Assembly: GCA_036971475.1 (NCBI GenBank)
Contig: JBAIZL010000002.1
Span: forward strand, 135,140,740-135,204,739
Length of the DNA stretch: 64,000 nucleotides
Source of the DNA: Prosapia bicincta
Lineage: Eukaryota; Arthropoda; Insecta; Hemiptera; Cercopidae
Direction of reading: 5' to 3'
Both the position numbers and the translations under genes were made by a program. Numbering within the stretch: position 1 is the first letter of the stretch; the number at the start of each line of letters is the position of its first letter. Positions 60,415-64,000 of this stretch are shown piece after piece. The notes below the pieces were generated by a model. The model saw only the letters and a program-made list of their open reading frames with translations. It was not told where the DNA came from and searched no databases.

Positions 60415-61480
60415 CAATAATGGCATCATTGCATCATTTGGCATTGCAACAACTTTACTGGTTTGGAGCGGAACAGTTCATTCAGCATTTAAGATCTCAC
60501 TAAATACTCAAAATAATCCAAACACAGTGTGCAACATAAAAAAACAATCGTCCATGGCCACAGTGATCAAACAGTGTAAAAATATTGTCTGGGATGAATG
60601 CACTATGGCACAAACATTCGCTTGAAGCATTGAATAGGGCATTGAAAGACATAAAAAACAACAACAAACTATTTGGCGACACTATGTTACTCCTTTTAAG
60701 TGATTTCAGACAAACACTTCCTGTCATTCCATGTTCAACGTATGCTGATGAGACCAATGCTTGCTTGAAATCATCGCCACTGTGGCGTAATGTTGAAAGA
60801 GTACAGCTTAAACTAAATATGTGCATTCAAATGGTTCAATATCATTCTTAAAACAACTGTTAGGTATCCGCGATGGAAAAATAGCTGAACATGAATATAC
60901 TGGATGTATAAAATTACCGACTGATTTCTGCACAATCATTAATTCGCATTAATTCGCAAGATGCTCTCATTGACCTGATATTACTCGATATACACACACA
61001 ATACTTCAATAATTAGTGGCTGGCAGAAAGAGCAATTTTGGCAGTAAAATATTTGGAAGTCAATGATTTGAACTTCAAGATACAAAAGTTATTTACAACA
61101 GATCTCCAGTTATATTGCTTCATAATTTGAATCCACCATGGCTTGGAGTTGGCACGTGGTTAGTCATTAAAAAATTGATAAAAAACATCGTCGAAGCTAT
61201 CATTTTGAATGGCAAATTCCTAGGTGAAGATTTATTACTACCACCACAAATCTTTATTATTCCGAAAGATGTGTAATTTGAATTCAATGGTGTTCAATTT
61301 CCAATTAGATTGGCATTTGCAATGACAATCAATATGTCTCGGTGTCTGTTTGTGGCTTAGTTTTGGGCACACCATGTTTTTCACAGGGACAATAATACGT
61401 GGCATGTTCTCGGGTGGGTAAACCATCCAGTTTGTGTTGGCTAAAGAAGGATTCAGTAAAAATATCACACACTCCATTAC
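60415..61480 (+). mobile_element. Helitron helicase fragment
   Basis: Pif1-type helicase motifs in order, over changing frames: GIATTLLVWSGTVHSAFKIS, IVWDECTMA, MLLLLSDFRQTLPVIPCSTY (frame 60585-60851, with CLKSSPLWRNVERVQLKLNM), EHEYTGCIKLPTDFCTIINS, SPVILLHNLNPPWLGVGTWL, and QFPIRLAFAMTIN near 61300. Frameshifts and stops make it inactive. The Rep nuclease part and both Helitron ends are missing or unrecognised. Confidence 0.8.
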
Positions 61481-61984
61481 ACTAAGAGACTGAATAATAT
61501 TTATTGTTTTAATTGTCATAATTTGTGATAGAGATGTAATTATTATTATTTTAAATGTATTAGTAAAGATAATAATAGTACTATGAATTCAAAAAATTAA
61601 TGTTTGACGTTTTGTTATTTTTATAGGCCCTCATTGTTCACAGCGCTCCATTCCTCATTCAATCATATACCACATCCCTACACACTTACAATATGTTGGT
61701 TATTTTTTATTTGACTACCAAAATATTTACTAGAAGTGTTTGTGTGTGTGTGTGTGTATGTGTGTTTTCACTGTATAGGTAATCCTATGAAATATAGTAT
61801 GTTCCGTACTCCGTCTAGGCTATTATGATAAGTAATCTAATGCTAATGAAAAAATATTGCATAAATGTGATAATAAATCAGTGTACTTAACAATGTAACT
61901 CATTTCCAAAAAGTCTAACTCAAACCTACAGTAGCAAATTTTAATCGAAGGGCTCACAGTAGATGAATTTAATAACTGCCTTTA
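61481..61984. other. Intronic or intergenic DNA with a (TG)n tract
   Basis: TG-rich run at about 61740-61768; otherwise AT-rich with nothing recognised. Confidence 0.5.
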
Positions 61985-63055
61985 TTAATTTAAGTACAGT
62001 ATACACTCAACACAAATTGTACTATCCACTACACAAGTGGTAATCAGAGCAAAAACATTAAATGAAACACAAAAAATAATTTTAAGAAAACTATTGTCTG
62101 GTACACCATCTTTTATTTGAAATCCTTGCCAGCTGATTTTAAAAGCTTGTAAAACTTTACTGTCTGTAAGGTCCTTCTCTTCATATTCATCATTACAGCT
62201 GTCATCATTTTCTTTCACACATTCATTTGGGTTTGTTATCTGGACTCTTTGGAGTGTCTTCATCATTTGGAAAACCGAAAACAACAATGTCTTTGCCTAC
62301 GCACATTATATATTCAAGAGGAACATCTTCACCTAAGTTTCCTGAACTTTACCAAAACTCCCATTGCTTTTTTTAATACACTTAATGCCATGTTATCCTC
62401 ACTATTCTCTTCATATGCGAACGTATTGAATCTCGCTTTGAAGAAACAATTAAAAACTGTTGTTTCCCGTACGTCATTTTTCCACACTTTTGCCAATTGA
62501 GCAATGTAGGATCTTAGATTGACAATGTCTTTGGTTACGGCTTCCTTGTTCTCTACTTTGGTCACAATCTTTATAAAAATTCTCTTTCTGTAGTGTAACT
62601 TCAAATTTTTTATAACTCCCTGATTGAGGGTTTGCAGTATTGAAGTTGCGTTTGGTGGAAAGAAAACCACATTCACATTCTTTAGTTTATAATTAATGTC
62701 ATGCGGAAGTGCATGGTAGTTATCTATGAAAATTGCAATTTCTGTTTAGAAATCTGCTTGTCCAGCTTTAACACCCATTCAATTAAATTTTTCTTGTCAT
62801 TCACACTTTTTTATTAGGACAACTTCTCAAAACCTAATGCCACGCAAAAACTGTGTAGATTGGCTTTTGCCAGTCACAAGTAATTGAGTTTTTCTGTGCA
62901 TAGATGTTAGTTGTCACTAATACAGTAATTCTTTACTTACTTTTTCCAAAACAGGGGTTGGTTTTAAAAGTTAGTGTCTTGTTAGGTAAACATTAAAAAA
63001 AAACAAACTGGTTTCATTGGCATTGAATATGTCCTTCCGTACAACTCACAATGTC
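61985..63055 (-). mobile_element. Pogo/Tigger transposase remnant, minus strand
   Basis: On the minus strand from about 63050: KDIFNANETSLFFF (first DDE aspartate region, N in place of D), worn core, then the frame 62676-62329 with MNVVFFPPNATSILQTLNQG and VIKNLKLHYRKRIF (the PPNxTSxxQPxDQG signature with N in place of D), then an acidic C-terminus (NDDSCNDEYEEKDLTD) at 62287-61985. Both visible catalytic aspartates appear changed, so it is inactive. Confidence 0.75.
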
Positions 63056-63470
63056 TCAAATAAAACCTAACATATAAATACGCTAAAATAACAATAAAAA
63101 AACAAAATGCATGCAGCACAAAAAAATTATAATACAAGCATAGAAATATTTATTAAAAATAACGTCAAACAACTATACGGAATGAAACGATAGTTTCGAA
63201 ACACGCAAGCAAGTAAATAGTTTTCACTTAGATACTCAATAATTACTTAAAATTTATTCAGTGAATCAAGATGATTACAATAAGCAACTTTATTGTCACC
63301 CATTTCACTGATTTTTATTTTAATGTTTATATTTCAATATCACACACAAAACTCTCCAGGTTTGTTCCTTAATTTTTTCATATGTATACTGAAAATATTT
63401 CCTAAATTAATTTACGATTTCTTTTAAATTATTATCTTTTTTACTCCTTTTAATCTTAAATACAGTGATC

Positions 63471-64000
63471 CCTCATTATTCCCGAGGGTTACATTCCCCG
63501 AACTTACCGCGAATAGTGAAACCTAAAATACTGAAACCAACTGTATATGGAAAGAGGAAGGTTACATTCCACATCAAAAATGGTAACATTAATTACAGCT
63601 ATCCTGTATAGTTATAATACAGTATGATTCATGTACTACATAATTACATACATATTTTTATTGTTAATTATGTTTTCCTTCAATCCGAAAACCTGATTGA
63701 GACAATATTAGTCCGCTGGCACTACAGCACAACAGAACAGTTAAACAATTCTTTGCGGCCTTAAACTCCAAGCAGATTTCTTCTCTGATGTTTGAAGAAT
63801 AATCAGATTTCTTTGTGATAGATAAGTACAGTACAGTACAAAATAAATAAGGCAAAAACACTTTATCCTACAACATGCACAGTAAATATACTATGTTTCT
63901 TGTCTTTTTCTCTAATATCCTGTATTTTCCCCAACTACGAATAAGTGAAACCGCGAATATCGAACCTACGAATAGTGAACAAATTTTACATGTTTCACCA
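63471..64000. mobile_element. Tigger-type MITE, left end, continuing past the window
   Basis: Starts CAGTGATCCCTCATTATTCC after TA-like sequence, a typical Tigger terminal repeat, followed by CGAGGGTTACATTCCCCGAA. Near 63935-63985 the complementary type of end sequence appears (CGAATAAGTGAAACCGCGAA, CTACGAATAGTGAAC), so the right end is close to or just past 64000. Confidence 0.6.

Noticed and set aside
1..64000. tRNA, rRNA or bacterial features
   Set aside because: None recognised on reading both strands. The spliced CUB gene and the transposon types show eukaryotic nuclear DNA.

Overview
This is a window of animal nuclear DNA, AT-rich and intron-dominated. The transposon mix (Penelope-like, mariner/Tc, piggyBac, hAT, pogo/Tigger, Helitron, I-like non-LTR) suggests an invertebrate, most likely an arthropod; nothing fixes the species. 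There are no operons, rRNA, tRNA or CRISPR arrays. One host gene was recognised: a minus-strand, multi-exon gene for a protein made of back-to-back CUB domains, closest in architecture to cubilin. Nine exons are visible between 59658 (5' side) and 1634 (3' side). They join in phase at all eight junctions into about 539 codons: the second half of one CUB domain followed by four complete ones. Both ends of the gene lie outside the window. The exons are 108-255 bp and the introns about 3-11.5 kb. Layout from left to right: exons at 1634-1829 and 5459-5649; a hAT-like MITE (about 5787-7275) split by a mariner remnant; Penelope-like elements (PLEs) at 3475-3980, 7513-10381 and 12472-13866; exon 14727-14951; a PLE split by a mariner/Tc element (15125-17745); exon 19736-19843; Helitron-like ends, a decayed Tigger next to a piggyBac fragment, and a TTAA-flanked piggyBac derivative (26117-27172); exon 27228-27482; a PLE carrying an I-like non-LTR retrotransposon bounded by a 16-bp target duplication (27687-33113); a Tigger shell enclosing a piggyBac-like shell enclosing a fold-back element with a 56-bp tandem array (33556-36303); more PLEs and palindromes; exon 38966-39092; a PLE-in-PLE nest (40430-43690) and a decayed piggyBac (45880-46862); exon 48477-48641; a YADD-type PLE and a palindrome bounded by (AT)n; exon 51606-51790; a hAT derivative with a perfect 8-bp duplication; a mariner remnant; a PLE with a 190-bp TTAA MITE; a Tigger-type shell containing a PLE (57072-59147); exon 59493-59658; then Helitron helicase and Tigger fragments. 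None of the mobile elements looks intact. Their value is as a record of nested insertions inside the introns. Two patterns stand out. First, the 3' ends of several diverged PLE families share a hairpin of the form CTGANGA-N-stem-loop-stem-GAAA, resembling a hammerhead-ribozyme core. Second, these 3' ends recur as coding-free palindromes, two 3' ends facing each other.
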